Assembly (NCBI RefSeq): GCF_003634575.1
Contig: NZ_RBLJ01000001.1
Location: 1,426,001 to 1,490,000 of the forward strand
Source: Photorhabdus asymbiotica
Lineage (GTDB): Bacteria > Pseudomonadota > Gammaproteobacteria > Enterobacterales > Enterobacteriaceae
Direction of reading: 5' to 3'
Length of the DNA stretch: 64,000 nucleotides
In this document: positions 34,960-44,775 of the stretch, one piece after another
Layout: the number at the start of each line of letters is the position of its first letter
Position numbering within the stretch: position 1 is the first letter of the stretch
Position numbers and translations under genes: made by a program
The notes under the pieces: generated by a model
Told to the model about the DNA's origin: nothing
The model's database searches: none
Seen by the model: the letters and a program-made list of their open reading frames with translations, nothing else

Positions 34960-36018
34960 ATGATGGCAAACAAAGAATTCGGAGTTTTTCTACCTATAGC
35001 GAAAGGTGGATGGATTATTTCTAAAAATACACCACCGCTGGATGGCTCTTATCAGCAAAACCGTGAAGCCGCTATTTTGGCTGATCAAATTGGTCTGGAT
35101 TTTATTATGTCCATGAGTAAATGGCGTGGTTTTGGCGGCGAAACAGAGCATTGGGGCTGTTCGTTGGAATCTGTCACGATGATGGCGGGCATTGCCGAAG
35201 TCACTCATCATGCCCGACTTATCGCAACCATGCATGCCGGGCTGCATAACCCTGCCGTGACAGCCAAAATGATCGCGACATTAGATCAAATTAGTCATGG
35301 ACGTGCCGGGCTAAATATTGTCTCCGGCTCATTTAAAGACGAATTCGAGCAAATGGGGGAATGGGATAGCAATTTAGATCACGATCAACGTTACACCATG
35401 ACCGAAGAATGGACTCAATTGATTAAACGGCTTTGGTGCGAAAAACAGGTTAATCACCAAGGAGATTATTTTAATTTAAAGCATTGCGTTTCCGAACCCA
35501 AACCAGTTTCTGTTCCACGTCCTTATTTGGTCTGCGCCGGCCAGTCAGAACGCGGATTACATTTTAGTGTACGCCATACTGATGTGTGTTTCATTGGTGG
35601 TAAAGATGAAGAAGAAACACGACAAATCAGTCTGATGGCTAAACGTATTGCAGCAGAATACGGTACCACCACCAAAACCTTTTGTATGAATACCATTATC
35701 TGCGCTGAAACAGATGAAGAAGCTGAAACGCTGGCTCAGTTCTATCGTGATGGTTTAGATACAGAAGCAGTTAAGAACATGATGCACAGTTTTGGTGTCG
35801 ATGTTGGCGAAAAAAGCAATGCTATGGTTGAAAGATCCCAAAATGCTTTCATGACCCACACCGCTATTGGTAACCCGGAAACCTGTCGCAAACAATTATC
35901 AGATTTACTACGTGAATGCGAACTGGATGGAGTTATGTTGATCTTCCCTGATTATATTAAGGGCTTAACCACTTTCGGCGAAAAAATCTTGCCACAACTC
36001 AGAGCAGAATTTGCCTAA
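34960..36018 (+). CDS. LLM-class flavin-dependent oxygenase, RutA-like
   Basis: 352-residue luciferase-like TIM-barrel monooxygenase that uses FMNH2 supplied by a reductase. FGVFLPIAKGGWIIS, MSKWRGFGGETEHWGCSLESVTMMAGIAEVT, ATLDQISHGRAGLNIVSG and the PYLVCAGQSERGLHFSVRH region follow E. coli RutA (pyrimidine ring oxygenase) and relatives. AAGGA precedes tandem ATGs at 34960 and 34963. With a Tsx-like nucleoside channel and an MFS permease upstream, a role in breakdown of a pyrimidine-like ring is plausible; the other rut genes are absent here, so the substrate is open. Confidence 0.85.
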   Translation: MMANKEFGVFLPIAKGGWIISKNTPPLDGSYQQNREAAILADQIGLDFIMSMSKWRGFGGETEHWGCSLESVTMMAGIAEVTHHARLIATMHAGLHNPAVTAKMIATLDQISHGRAGLNIVSGSFKDEFEQMGEWDSNLDHDQRYTMTEEWTQLIKRLWCEKQVNHQGDYFNLKHCVSEPKPVSVPRPYLVCAGQSERGLHFSVRHTDVCFIGGKDEEETRQISLMAKRIAAEYGTTTKTFCMNTIICAETDEEAETLAQFYRDGLDTEAVKNMMHSFGVDVGEKSNAMVERSQNAFMTHTAIGNPETCRKQLSDLLRECELDGVMLIFPDYIKGLTTFGEKILPQLRAEFA

Positions 36019-36054
36019 AATTAATATCTTTACTCATTACTGGCTTAAAAATCG

Positions 36055-36081
36055 GGACAACTCAAGGTCAAAAGGTTGTCC
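36055..36081 (+). terminator. Hairpin after the oxygenase gene
   Basis: GGACAAC (36055-36061) pairs with GTTGTCC (36075-36081). No T-run, so a weak terminator at best. Confidence 0.4.
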
Positions 36082-36254
36082 TGATTGCAAAACGTCATAA
36101 ATAACATAAACAGTAAAGTTAACGTTCTGTTTTTTCGGTAAAATGATCACTAGTGTCACAATTTCATTACATAGAATAATTTTATAATTAAGGGCAATGG
36201 ATGAAATGGCATCTTGAAATTGGTACTCTGACTGTGGCTCTGTTGCCTATAGGT

Positions 36255-36333
36255 AATACTCCGAACAATAAGAATAACGAAAATAACAGGTTATTCCTCT
36301 TTGACTGGCCAATAGCAATATTGGCCTTTTTTT
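36255..36333 (+). ncRNA. chiX: ChiX small RNA (SroB/MicM)
   Basis: The 3' portion TTCCTCTTTGACTGGCCAAT, then AGCAATATTGGCC and T7, matches E. coli ChiX: the same seed CCTCTTTGAC and the same terminator (GGCCAATA / TATTGGCC, 36307-36326, followed by 36327-36333). It also sits in the same place, right beside ybaP. ChiX is an Hfq-dependent RNA that silences the chitoporin mRNA. The 5' hairpin of the E. coli RNA is not recognisable, and the 5' end given here (near 36255, after TATAGGTAAT) is an estimate. Confidence 0.85.
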
Positions 36334-37144
36334 ATCTCGGTTCTTCTAGCAACATCTGAAGCAAATTGCCTTCCCCATACAGGTGCAAAGCGCCGACAAC
36401 AACCAGATACCGCCCGGCAGGCAATTCCCGCAAGTATTTATTCCACTGCTTATTACGATCAATCATCAGTAGTTGATAGATATCCTCACTGAAAGTTGTT
36501 GGTAAAGAATGTGTTTGCTGTTTAGGTTGATAATCCATCCACCAGCTTATCATGGTTTGTAAAGCACGAGCGTTGGTGTGCCAATGTAATAATGTATCTT
36601 CTAGTAGTGACAAACCATTATTCGGGAGCTGATGAAGTAAATTAATCTGTGAGTCAGTCCCCTCAAGCTCGATAATCATTTTTCCTTGCGCTTTAGCCGC
36701 ATTAAGTAGCTGATAATCAATACCGTAGTGAGGATATAATCCTAGGTTTTGCGCCTGCCCAACTTGCAAAATTAAAGCAATTTGCCATGAAGGTAATAAA
36801 TTGAGTAGTTCTTCTTGTTGGCGGATTTCATTGCAATAGCGCCGAAAATCCTGATACATCTCAGAAGATAGACGTTGCTCGATACGAGAGTATGATTGAA
36901 ATTCATCATTAAATGGGAAACCTGCCTGAGTAATATCTGCTTCGACGATTAACGTATCGGATTGATTAAGCTGATCCATTAATATTCCAGAAAGTGGAAA
37001 CATATTTTCAGTTCCCATATGAATACTGCCTACCAGGTGCAAATATTTGCCGCCTGTCAGTGTAATATCATGAGCTGGATAAGGATAACGGCGGGAAGGA
37101 TTCAGCCCCAGCATATTGGTAAGGTGTTTAATCAGTCGTCCCAT
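36332..37144 (-). CDS. ybaP: TraB/GumN-family protein YbaP
   Basis: 270-residue protein of the TraB/GumN family. GSIHMGT near the N-terminus and the C-terminal VVVGALHLYGEGNLLQML hold the two conserved GxxH motifs of a predicted Tiki-like metallohydrolase fold; IVEADIT and IELEGTDSQ provide acidic residues. E. coli YbaP occupies the same position between chiX and copA. No clear signal peptide is seen in this version (it begins MGRLIKHLTNMLGL). Function unknown. Confidence 0.9.
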   Translation of the reverse strand: MGRLIKHLTNMLGLNPSRRYPYPAHDITLTGGKYLHLVGSIHMGTENMFPLSGILMDQLNQSDTLIVEADITQAGFPFNDEFQSYSRIEQRLSSEMYQDFRRYCNEIRQQEELLNLLPSWQIALILQVGQAQNLGLYPHYGIDYQLLNAAKAQGKMIIELEGTDSQINLLHQLPNNGLSLLEDTLLHWHTNARALQTMISWWMDYQPKQQTHSLPTTFSEDIYQLLMIDRNKQWNKYLRELPAGRYLVVVGALHLYGEGNLLQMLLEEPR

Positions 37145-37329
37145 TTGTATCTCCGGTTCAGCATTTATTTTAGGCTAACCATTTTCCAGCTAATATTACA
37201 GCTGTACCTCTGCTGTATCTTTATTTATTTCCATTGATATTTCTTTACTCCTATCAGCATACAAGATTACCTTGATTAGGTAAGGAATATTCCTTTCTAT
37301 ATGATTAAATGAATAACTAGAGAATTGCT

Positions 37330-37518
37330 ATGATGTCTATCTATGAACTTGCAACATTGACTTCCAAAGGTCAAATAACGTCACCTAAGCTTATCCATCA
37401 GGCATTAGGTCTTGATACAGGTAGCAAGCTAGCCTTTGAGCTGCATGAAGCAGTAAAAAAAGCTGAGAAGAATACTCCTGGCAGGTTTGAGAGCAATGTT
37501 AATTTGTCAGTCAGATAG
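37330..37518 (+). pseudogene. Truncated AbrB/PrlF-type antitoxin
   Basis: MSIYELATLTSKGQITSPKL and IHQALGLDTGSKLAFEL are the swapped-hairpin AbrB DNA-binding domain of PrlF/SohA-like antitoxins. The normal C-terminal toxin-binding part is replaced by about 25 unrelated residues before the stop, and no toxin gene follows; an ERIC element starts 24 bases later. Probably a dead antitoxin; a small autonomous regulator is possible. Confidence 0.6.
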
Positions 37519-37542
37519 GTGAGATAATATAAAGTGCGATCA

Positions 37543-37669
37543 TATACCTGTTATCTTTCAAGTTGCCTCTTTGTTGGCTGCACTCACTCACCCCGGTCAC
37601 ATAGTTCTCTATGCTCCCGGGGATTCGCTCCCTGGCCGTCGCGATGCATCTTGAAATCTATTGGGTATA
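37543..37669 (-). repeat. ERIC element, full length (127 bp), inverted
   Basis: TATACCTGTTATC ... ATTGGGTATA with the CTCACCCCGGTCACATAG core, between the antitoxin fragment and the end of copA. Confidence 0.95.
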
Positions 37670-37705
37670 GATACCGCACTTTTACGATCTAACCAAGTTG
37701 ATGCA

Positions 37706-40441
37706 TTATGATTTAGGCTTAAATCTCAACAAACGATTAGCATTACTCACCACCGTAATTGAAGAAAGCGCCATTGCCGCACCCGCTATCACGGGATCTA
37801 ACAATGTTGCGGTAAATGGATAGAGCACCCCAGCTGCGATTGGAATACCCAGTGTATTGTAGATAAATGCCCCAAGCAGGTTCTGTTTCATATTACGCAG
37901 AGTTCCTTTGGACAATTCAACCGCATCAGCGACACTATGCACACTATGGCGCATTAGGGTCATCGCTGCGGTTTCAATAGCGATATCACTCCCCCCGCCC
38001 ATTGCAATCCCGACATCAGCCCGCGCCAACGCTGGAGCATCGTTAATACCATCCCCTACCATAGCAACTTTACGGCCTGCCGCCTGAAGTTTCTGGATAG
38101 CCTCAGCTTTGCCATCAGGCAACACACCAGCGATGACTTCATCAATCCCTGCTTCTTGCGCAATCGCATTGGCTGTAACTGGATTATCGCCGGTCAGCAT
38201 CACTAAACGGTAGCCTTGATGATGTAATCGTTTCAGTGCGGTAACGGTATCTTCACGCAGTGGGTCACGAATAGACAGAACTGCCGCAGCTTTGCCTCCT
38301 ACCGCCAGAATAACCGGTGTGATGCCTTTCTCTGCCTGTTGGGCTATCAGTGGCTTTAATTCCTCTGTATCAATTTGATTTTGTTCCAGCAATGCTTGAT
38401 TACCCAACAACAAAGTTGTGCCATTCACTTCACCACTAATACCCAACCCAGCCAGAGTGCGGAATTGTTCAACTTGCGGTAATGCTAACCCTTCAGTTTT
38501 GGCAAGTATTGCTTTGGCTAATGGATGATTAGAACCATTTTCCAGTGCGCCTGCCCAACACAATACGTCTTGTTCACTGTATCCATTGAAAGTATGGATA
38601 TCAGTAACTTGCGGCATACCTTCGGTCAATGTACCGGTTTTATCGAAAACAATCGTGTCCAATTCACTGGCTTGTTGCAAAGCATCGGCGTCCCGAACCA
38701 AAACACCGAATTCTGCTGCCCGGCCAACACCAGAAATAATCGACATAGGCGTTGCCAGCCCAAGGGCACAAGGACAAGCAATAATCAGTACCGTGGTAAT
38801 AATGACCAACGAATACATAATCTGTGGTGCTGGACCGATGAAGTACCAAATAGCACCTGAAATCAGAGCTATCGCGACGACAGCCGGAACAAACACTGAG
38901 GAAATTTTATCTGCCAACTGACCAATCTCTGGCTTACTGCTTTGCGCCTGACGTACCAATTTTATAATTCGCGCTAATGTCGTTTGGCTACCCACTGCGG
39001 CGGCAGTAAACAACACTGTGCCATCCTGTACGGTCGTACCGGCATGAACGTTATCACCTTTGGATTTTTGCTGGGGAATCGGCTCACCGGTCAGCATCGC
39101 TTCATCTATCCAGACTTCACCTTGAATGATTTCACCATCAACGGGGATACGATCACCGGTTGTCAAACGTAATGTCATTCCCGGTTTGACATTAGCCAAA
39201 GGTAGCTCTTTTTCGCCATCTTCTGTCACCACACGGGCAGTCGGTGGTGTCAGATCCAGCAGACGTTCCAACGCTTTTGAGGAACGCTGGCGGGCACGTT
39301 GTTCCAAAGCATGACCCAAATTTATCAAGCCGATAATCATAGCACTGGCTTCGTAATAAAGATGGCGCGCCTGTGGTGGAAAAATATTCGGCCACAGGTT
39401 GACACTAATAGAATAAAGCCAGGCGGCCCCTGTTCCCAATGCCACCAATGTATCCATGGTGGCACTGCCGTTTTTTAGGCTTTGCCATGCATTGCGGTAA
39501 AAATGACCACCGGCAAAGATCATCACAGCAAGCGTAATAGTCCCGATAGTCAGCCAGATAGTCTGGTTTTCTGGCGTGAGCATCATATTATCGCCCATCA
39601 TCCCCCACACCATCACAGGAATACCGACGACCAATGCGAATGCTGACTGCCAGCGAAAACGGCGCATATTGGCCTCAGAAACTTGTTGCTGACGTTCACG
39701 CCGTTCAGCTTCATTCTGAATCAGTTCTGCACCATAGCCGGCTTTTTCCACCGCTTGAATTAGTACGTCAGGTGAGGCGCTACCGGTAATTAAAGCGCTG
39801 CGCTCAGCAAGGTTCACTCTGGCATTTTCCACGCCTTCGACACTCTGCAACGCTTTCTGAACTTTATTCACACAACTAGCACAGGTCATGCCATCCAACA
39901 GCAACTGGATACTATCATCGCTATCACGGACAACGGATTCGTCAATTTTTTCGACCGGAACAGAAGAAGTTGCCGCTGACAAAGGTTCCGGTCTGTTTGA
40001 AGCAGGTATTGTCAGCGGCTCAGATTTTGGGAAATGTTGACCAGAAGCCAGTTCTGCGTGATAACCCGCCTGCTCAACTGCGGCAATCAGCGCATCGGCA
40101 TCAACTTTGCCATAAATTTTAGCCGTTTTAGTATTCACATCTGCAGCGATAACCCCTGCTACCACTTCCAGAGCTTTACGTGTCGTGCCTGCACAATGCA
40201 TACAACTGAGGCCAGATAGTGCCAGTTCGATATCAGGCCGGCTGGCAATTTCGGCGTCATAACCTGCTTCTTTAATCGTTCCGATTAATGATTCAGGGGA
40301 GGCTTCACCAATAACTTTAGCGTAATCGATAGTAATTTCCGCCTGTTCCACGTCTGCACGATTTCCCAGTGCTTTTTTCACACTGTTAACACAGTGCATA
40401 CAGGAGAGCCCCTGTAACGTTAAAATAGTTGTATGTGACAT
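37706..40441 (-). CDS. copA: Cu(I)-exporting P1B-type ATPase with three metal-binding domains
   Basis: 911-residue inner-membrane Cu+ pump. Three N-terminal HMA domains are seen, with GLSCMHC, GLSCMHC and GMTCASC; E. coli CopA has two. Then come the A-domain (GEPIPQQ), the transmembrane metal motif ACPCALG, the phosphorylation site DKTGTLT, TGDN and GDGINDAP. I start at ATG 40441 ([14 protein letters not shown]) because AGGAGG precedes it and E. coli agrees; the frame reaches 14 codons further. It is divergent from cueR with a CueR-type promoter between them. Confidence 0.97.
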   Translation of the reverse strand: MSHTTILTLQGLSCMHCVNSVKKALGNRADVEQAEITIDYAKVIGEASPESLIGTIKEAGYDAEIASRPDIELALSGLSCMHCAGTTRKALEVVAGVIAADVNTKTAKIYGKVDADALIAAVEQAGYHAELASGQHFPKSEPLTIPASNRPEPLSAATSSVPVEKIDESVVRDSDDSIQLLLDGMTCASCVNKVQKALQSVEGVENARVNLAERSALITGSASPDVLIQAVEKAGYGAELIQNEAERRERQQQVSEANMRRFRWQSAFALVVGIPVMVWGMMGDNMMLTPENQTIWLTIGTITLAVMIFAGGHFYRNAWQSLKNGSATMDTLVALGTGAAWLYSISVNLWPNIFPPQARHLYYEASAMIIGLINLGHALEQRARQRSSKALERLLDLTPPTARVVTEDGEKELPLANVKPGMTLRLTTGDRIPVDGEIIQGEVWIDEAMLTGEPIPQQKSKGDNVHAGTTVQDGTVLFTAAAVGSQTTLARIIKLVRQAQSSKPEIGQLADKISSVFVPAVVAIALISGAIWYFIGPAPQIMYSLVIITTVLIIACPCALGLATPMSIISGVGRAAEFGVLVRDADALQQASELDTIVFDKTGTLTEGMPQVTDIHTFNGYSEQDVLCWAGALENGSNHPLAKAILAKTEGLALPQVEQFRTLAGLGISGEVNGTTLLLGNQALLEQNQIDTEELKPLIAQQAEKGITPVILAVGGKAAAVLSIRDPLREDTVTALKRLHHQGYRLVMLTGDNPVTANAIAQEAGIDEVIAGVLPDGKAEAIQKLQAAGRKVAMVGDGINDAPALARADVGIAMGGGSDIAIETAAMTLMRHSVHSVADAVELSKGTLRNMKQNLLGAFIYNTLGIPIAAGVLYPFTATLLDPVIAGAAMALSSITVVSNANRLLRFKPKS

Positions 40442-40549
40442 AAAAAAACCTCCTAATGCATAAGTGACGTAATTATTCTTCACACCTGTGTGATAATTGT
40501 TGATGATATCTACAGCCCAGATGAATTTCTGGCTTGTTACAAAGGTTAA

Positions 40550-40570
40550 ACCTTCCCGTCAGGGTAAGGT
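40550..40570 (-). promoter_or_regulatory. CueR operator and copA promoter
   Basis: ACCTTCCCGT-C-AGGGTAAGGT is a MerR-family dyad. On the minus strand TTGACC (-35, 40573-40568) and TAACCT (-10) are 19 bases apart, the overlong spacing typical of MerR/CueR-activated promoters. It closely resembles the E. coli copA promoter. Confidence 0.85.
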
Positions 40571-40583
40571 CAAGGGGGAAAAA

Positions 40584-40985
40584 ATGAACATCAGTGAAAT
40601 TGCCCAAAAAACCGGCCTGACCAACAAAGCCATCCGGTTTTATGAAGAAAAGGATTTGATCACACCACCAGAAAGAGGAAATAACGGTTACCGTTATTAT
40701 CAGCAGAAACATATTGATGAACTAACGCTGCTACGTCAGGCGAAACAGGTAGGTTTTACGCTTGATGAATGTCGTGAGTTTTTAGTGTTATTTCGCAACC
40801 CTAATCGTCACAGTGCCGATGTAAAAGCGGCAACGTTGCATAAAGTGGCTGAGATAGAAAAGACGATTGAAGAGTTACAGAAAATCAGAAGTAAATTGTT
40901 ATCTTTGGCGGAAGAGTGCCCTGGAGATGACGGGGCAACGTGCCCCATCATAGATCATTTATCAGGTTGTTGCTCTCATCACTGA
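40584..40985 (+). CDS. cueR: Copper-responsive MerR-type activator
   Basis: 133-residue MerR-family regulator: [24 protein letters not shown] is the DNA-binding winged helix, a long dimerisation helix follows, and Cys112 and Cys120 (CPGDDGATC) form the Cu(I) site. The C-terminal CCSHH is also typical. ATG 40584 with AAGGGGG upstream fits the family start. It activates copA from the shared divergent region. Confidence 0.97.
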   Translation: MNISEIAQKTGLTNKAIRFYEEKDLITPPERGNNGYRYYQQKHIDELTLLRQAKQVGFTLDECREFLVLFRNPNRHSADVKAATLHKVAEIEKTIEELQKIRSKLLSLAEECPGDDGATCPIIDHLSGCCSHH

Positions 40986-41434
40986 GAATTGACGGGTTTT
41001 ACTTTCAGAGTAATACCATCAACAGCGATCACTGCCACTTCGGTATTGGCTGGTAGTTCACTTTCACAGTGAACACGCCAGCTGCCATCTGCAAGCTTGA
41101 CCCGGCTGTAACCATTCTCAGTATCGACAATCAATTTGGCTCGGATACCGATGAGCTGGTGATCTTTCTGGTTCAACGTATCGCTACCTTTTGCTGGGTG
41201 ACGACGTAACCAGTAGCGCCACAGTATTGCCGAGAGCAGCGTCAGAGTTGCAAACAGAATACCTTGCCATTCCCAACTCATTCCTGGCAGAAACCAGGTG
41301 ACAAGTGCCACAACAATAGCGGCTGTCCCCGTCCAGAGTAGATAGCCGCCAGTTCCCAAAAGCTCTGCAATTAACAGTAAGCCCCCAAAGGAGAACCAAA
41401 GCCAAGGAATCTGATCTGTAATCTGTGCAATCAT
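40979..41434 (-). CDS. ybbJ: NfeD-family membrane protein YbbJ
   Basis: 151-residue inner-membrane protein with three to four hydrophobic segments at the N-terminus and a C-terminal OB-fold ([26 protein letters not shown]), the NfeD layout. It is the usual partner of the SPFH protein QmcA, whose gene lies 2 bases upstream in the operon. Its end overlaps the end of cueR by 7 bases. Confidence 0.93.
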   Translation of the reverse strand: MIAQITDQIPWLWFSFGGLLLIAELLGTGGYLLWTGTAAIVVALVTWFLPGMSWEWQGILFATLTLLSAILWRYWLRRHPAKGSDTLNQKDHQLIGIRAKLIVDTENGYSRVKLADGSWRVHCESELPANTEVAVIAVDGITLKVKPVNSQ

Positions 41435-41436
41435 GC

Positions 41437-42357
41437 TTACTTACCTTTTTTGCTTTCGCCAATCAGTTCAGTAATACCGCCAATAGCGCCCATCAGATTG
41501 CTGGCTTCCAAAGGCATCATAATCACTTTGCTGTTATCGGAAGCGCCAATACTGGTTAGTGCATCCGTATATTTCTGGGCAACAAAGTAGTTAATTGCCT
41601 GCATGTTACCGTCAGCAATTGCATCAGAAACCATTTTGGTTGCACGAGCTTCCGCTTCAGCAGCACGTTCACGCGCTTCTGCCTGGAGAAACGCAGACTG
41701 ACGTTCCCCTTCCGCTTTTAGAATCTGAGACTGTTTTTCACCTTCAGCTTTCAGAATAGCAGCCTGACGGATACCTTCCGCTTCCAGAATATCAGCACGT
41801 TTTGTACGTTCTGCTTTCATCTGGGCGTTCATGGCAGAAATCAGCTCTTTCGGTGGACGAACATCACGGATTTCGATACGGGTAATTTTCACGCCCCATG
41901 GGTTAGTGGCTTCATCGACAATATGCAGTAAACGGCTGTTGATGGAGTCACGCTGAGATAACATTTCATCCAGTTCCATCGAACCCAGAACAGTACGGAA
42001 ATTAGTCATCGTCAGGTTAATGATGGATAGCTCAAGGTTGCTGACTTCATAGGCAGCCCGAACAGGATCGACAACCTGAATAAAGCAGACCGCATCAATG
42101 GTAACATTGGCGTTATCACGGGAAATAACTTCCTGTGAAGGAATATCCAACACTTGTTCCATCATGTTAATTTTACGGCCAATACGGTCGATAAACGGGA
42201 CAATAATATGCAGACCCGGTAATAACGTTCGGGTATAACGCCCGAAGCGTTCTACTGTCCATTGATAACCTTGCGGCACTGTTTTTACACAAGTAAATAC
42301 CACCACCACGGCAATGAATATCAGAATAGGTACGGCACCAAAAGCAAATAAATCCAT
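41437..42357 (-). CDS. qmcA: SPFH/band 7 membrane protein QmcA
   Basis: 306-residue stomatin-like protein with one N-terminal membrane segment (about residues 5-25), the SPFH domain ([48 protein letters not shown]) and a long charged coiled coil of repeated ILKAEGE units. It forms large membrane assemblies linked to FtsH and membrane quality control. Operon cnoX-qmcA-ybbJ. Confidence 0.95.
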   Translation of the reverse strand: MDLFAFGAVPILIFIAVVVVFTCVKTVPQGYQWTVERFGRYTRTLLPGLHIIVPFIDRIGRKINMMEQVLDIPSQEVISRDNANVTIDAVCFIQVVDPVRAAYEVSNLELSIINLTMTNFRTVLGSMELDEMLSQRDSINSRLLHIVDEATNPWGVKITRIEIRDVRPPKELISAMNAQMKAERTKRADILEAEGIRQAAILKAEGEKQSQILKAEGERQSAFLQAEARERAAEAEARATKMVSDAIADGNMQAINYFVAQKYTDALTSIGASDNSKVIMMPLEASNLMGAIGGITELIGESKKGK

Positions 42358-42379
42358 AACAATTCCTTAATTAAATAAA

Positions 42380-43237
42380 TCAGTAAAGCAGCGAATAAAC
42401 CTGACGACGATATTTCGAAGCCAGAGCATTACCGGTTCCCATTGCAGACATAATATCCATCATCGTTTTTCGGATTGCCCCATTGGCCGCAGAAAGATCC
42501 TTTTTCAGAAAACCCAGTAATAATTCCAGGGCTTCTTCATTACGACTAACTTCGTGCAATTTCAGCGCGAGTTTAACAGCCAAGTCTGCATTTTCCGGTT
42601 GAGCGGAGAATTCTTGTTGCAATTGCTGGATTTCCGGTGTATCCGCGGCCTGCTTTTGTAACTCAATTTGAGCCAGTAAACTGTGATAATGAGAATCCTG
42701 GTCCTGTAATGGAATTAGATTCAGAATTTCCTGAGCTTCTTGTATATTATTGAGCATAATTTGCACTTCGGTCAACTTAAGTGCAATCTCACTGTTTTTG
42801 GGGGCTAATTGCCAGGCTTCTTTCAATAGCGGTAGAGCTTCCTGATGTTTTCCTTCTGCGATAAGTTCCTCAGCTTGAGCAGCTTTTAACTCTTCTGGCT
42901 TGGGTAATACGCGAGTAAGCATCTCCCTGATAGCTTTTTCCGGTTGTGGTCCCTGAAAACCATCTACTGGTTGGCCTTGTTGCAAAACATAAACAGTAGG
43001 AATGGCTCGTAAACCAAATTGTGCTGCGATCATTTGTTCTTTATCGCAATCCACTTTTGCTAATACCAATTGCCCGGCATATTCTGTGGCTAGTTTATCC
43101 AGCGTTACACCTAATTCCTGACAGTGAGAGCTACGCTCAGACCAGAAATAAAATAAAACCGGCACAGTCATAGACTGTTCAATAGTTTGATGCAGATTAC
43201 TTTCGTTGATATCAATTCCAGTAGTGGTTGGCAGCAT
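42380..43237 (-). CDS. cnoX: Thioredoxin/TPR chaperone CnoX (YbbN)
   Basis: 285-residue protein with an N-terminal thioredoxin fold and C-terminal TPR repeats. The active-site position carries Ser36-Ser-His-Cys39 (WSERSSHC) in place of CGPC, as in E. coli YbbN (SXXC), so it is not a classical reductase. The TPR part ([29 protein letters not shown]) is conserved. It acts as a chlorine-activated holdase that cooperates with GroEL and DnaK. Confidence 0.95.
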   Translation of the reverse strand: MLPTTTGIDINESNLHQTIEQSMTVPVLFYFWSERSSHCQELGVTLDKLATEYAGQLVLAKVDCDKEQMIAAQFGLRAIPTVYVLQQGQPVDGFQGPQPEKAIREMLTRVLPKPEELKAAQAEELIAEGKHQEALPLLKEAWQLAPKNSEIALKLTEVQIMLNNIQEAQEILNLIPLQDQDSHYHSLLAQIELQKQAADTPEIQQLQQEFSAQPENADLAVKLALKLHEVSRNEEALELLLGFLKKDLSAANGAIRKTMMDIMSAMGTGNALASKYRRQVYSLLY

Positions 43238-43303
43238 ATAATGAGTCTCTTAAATTCAGTGTTGTAGGGTATTATTGAACAGATGAGGTTACTTTGCTAA
43301 CTT

Positions 43304-44089
43304 TCAAGTTGTACCACTCTGTTTAGTCAGTATTTTATCCATTAATCTTCCCGGCAAAATCCGGCGCATAATGGTTACCGCGTGAGTTATCCAAGTCACT
43401 GGATAACGTAATTTAGGGTTTGGGCTTTCTAAAGCATGAATCAACTTACGCACAACAGCTTCGGGTGTCAGTGTGAAATGGCGGGCAATGCCCGGGTTTT
43501 TGACTGGCTTATCGCTTTGTGTCTGATTCACGTTTTCGGTAAAACGTGTTTTTATCGGGCCTGGTACAATCAGGCTGGCTTTAATACCTGTCCCTGCCAA
43601 TTCCATTCTTAAGGCATCTGACCATGCTTCTAAAGCATATTTACTGGCAGAATAAGCACCACGGCCTGGGGTTGAAATTAGTCCCATCACCGAACTGGTT
43701 TGGATAATACGACCTTCACCATGAAGTTGCATGATTGGGAGTAGCAAACAAGTAAGTTGATGTGTACCAAACAGATTAGTTGAGAATTGATGTTCCAATT
43801 GTTCACGACTGATAGTGTTCAAAGGGCCATAAATACCAAAGCCGCCATTATTAAACAGTCCGTACAGGCGGCCATTGGTTAGCTTGATGACTTCAGCAGC
43901 GGCTCGTTCAACACTCATCTTGTCATCAAGATCCAATTCGATAGGTTCCAGTCCTAGTTCGCGCATACGCTGTAAATCTGCGGGTTTTCGACAGGCTGCT
44001 AATACTCTATAACCCCGCTGATGTAGTGTTTTTGCCGCCACCAGACCAATTCCACTAGAACAGCCTGTGATAAGAACTGACTTTTGCAT
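43304..44089 (-). CDS. ybbO: Short-chain dehydrogenase YbbO
   Basis: 261-residue NADP(H)-dependent SDR. TGCSSGIG is the cofactor loop, NNGGFG the structural motif, and Ser-Tyr-Lys catalysis is seen in SSVMGL and YSASKYALE. Length and location between ybbN and tesA match E. coli YbbO, which reduces aldehydes and retinal-like substrates. The physiological substrate is uncertain. Confidence 0.93.
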   Translation of the reverse strand: MQKSVLITGCSSGIGLVAAKTLHQRGYRVLAACRKPADLQRMRELGLEPIELDLDDKMSVERAAAEVIKLTNGRLYGLFNNGGFGIYGPLNTISREQLEHQFSTNLFGTHQLTCLLLPIMQLHGEGRIIQTSSVMGLISTPGRGAYSASKYALEAWSDALRMELAGTGIKASLIVPGPIKTRFTENVNQTQSDKPVKNPGIARHFTLTPEAVVRKLIHALESPNPKLRYPVTWITHAVTIMRRILPGRLMDKILTKQSGTT

Positions 44090-44139
44090 AACTTTACCTA
44101 CTTATATACATCAATGTGTTGAAACTAATAGTTTACTAC

Positions 44140-44775
44140 TTAAGAATAATTAAGATGTGCTGATAGTGTGTCAGACATCCAGTCAGCAATAAATGGCTGG
44201 GCGGCCAGATTAGGATGTAATCCGTCTTGTTGCACCCACTCCGGTTTAATAGCGACTTGTTCCATATAAAACGGAAGCAGAGGAATTTGATTATGTTCTG
44301 CCAGTCTGGGGTAAATCTTGGCAAAAGATTCGGTATAACGGCGCCCGTAATTTGGCGGCAGACGGATTTGCATCAATAAAGGTTGAATATTGGCTTGTTT
44401 CACTAATGTGATGATCTGTTGCAGATCGTGTTCTGTTTGTTGTGGGGGAAAACCGCGTAACCCATCATTGGCACCCAATTCTATCAGTACCCAACGGGGT
44501 TGATGTTGTTTAAGTAATCCAGGTAGCCTTTCAAGGCCCTGAGCGGCGGTGTTACCGCTGATGCTGCCGTTGATGACAGTGATTTTATTACCGGATTTTT
44601 GCCACTTTTTTTCCATCAGAACAGGCCATGATTGTTCAACAGGCAGATGGTAACCCGCACTGAGACTATCGCCCAAGATCAGCAGGGTATCTGCCGCAAT
44701 AGCTCTGGCGCTGGATAACACCACTAGTAATAGGAAAAGTAAATGGTAACGGGAAATATTCTTGAAGTTCAGCAT
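44140..44775 (-). CDS. tesA: Periplasmic acyl-CoA thioesterase I / lysophospholipase L1
   Basis: SGNH hydrolase. Signal peptide MLNFKNISRYHLLFLLLVVL up to SARAIAA, then block I LLILGDSLSAGY (Ser), block III GANDG and block V DGLHPN (Asp, His). ATG 44775 agrees with E. coli TesA; the frame is open ten codons beyond. Its 5' end overlaps the divergent ybbA by 33 bases, as in E. coli. Hydrolyses acyl-CoA and lysophospholipids in vitro. Confidence 0.96.
   Translation of the reverse strand: MLNFKNISRYHLLFLLLVVLSSARAIAADTLLILGDSLSAGYHLPVEQSWPVLMEKKWQKSGNKITVINGSISGNTAAQGLERLPGLLKQHQPRWVLIELGANDGLRGFPPQQTEHDLQQIITLVKQANIQPLLMQIRLPPNYGRRYTESFAKIYPRLAEHNQIPLLPFYMEQVAIKPEWVQQDGLHPNLAAQPFIADWMSDTLSAHLNYS

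Noticed and set aside
36201-36359. 52-codon frame ending in a hydrophobic segment, with AGGG upstream
   Set aside because: It runs through the ChiX seed and across its terminator; the RNA explanation accounts for the conserved bases.
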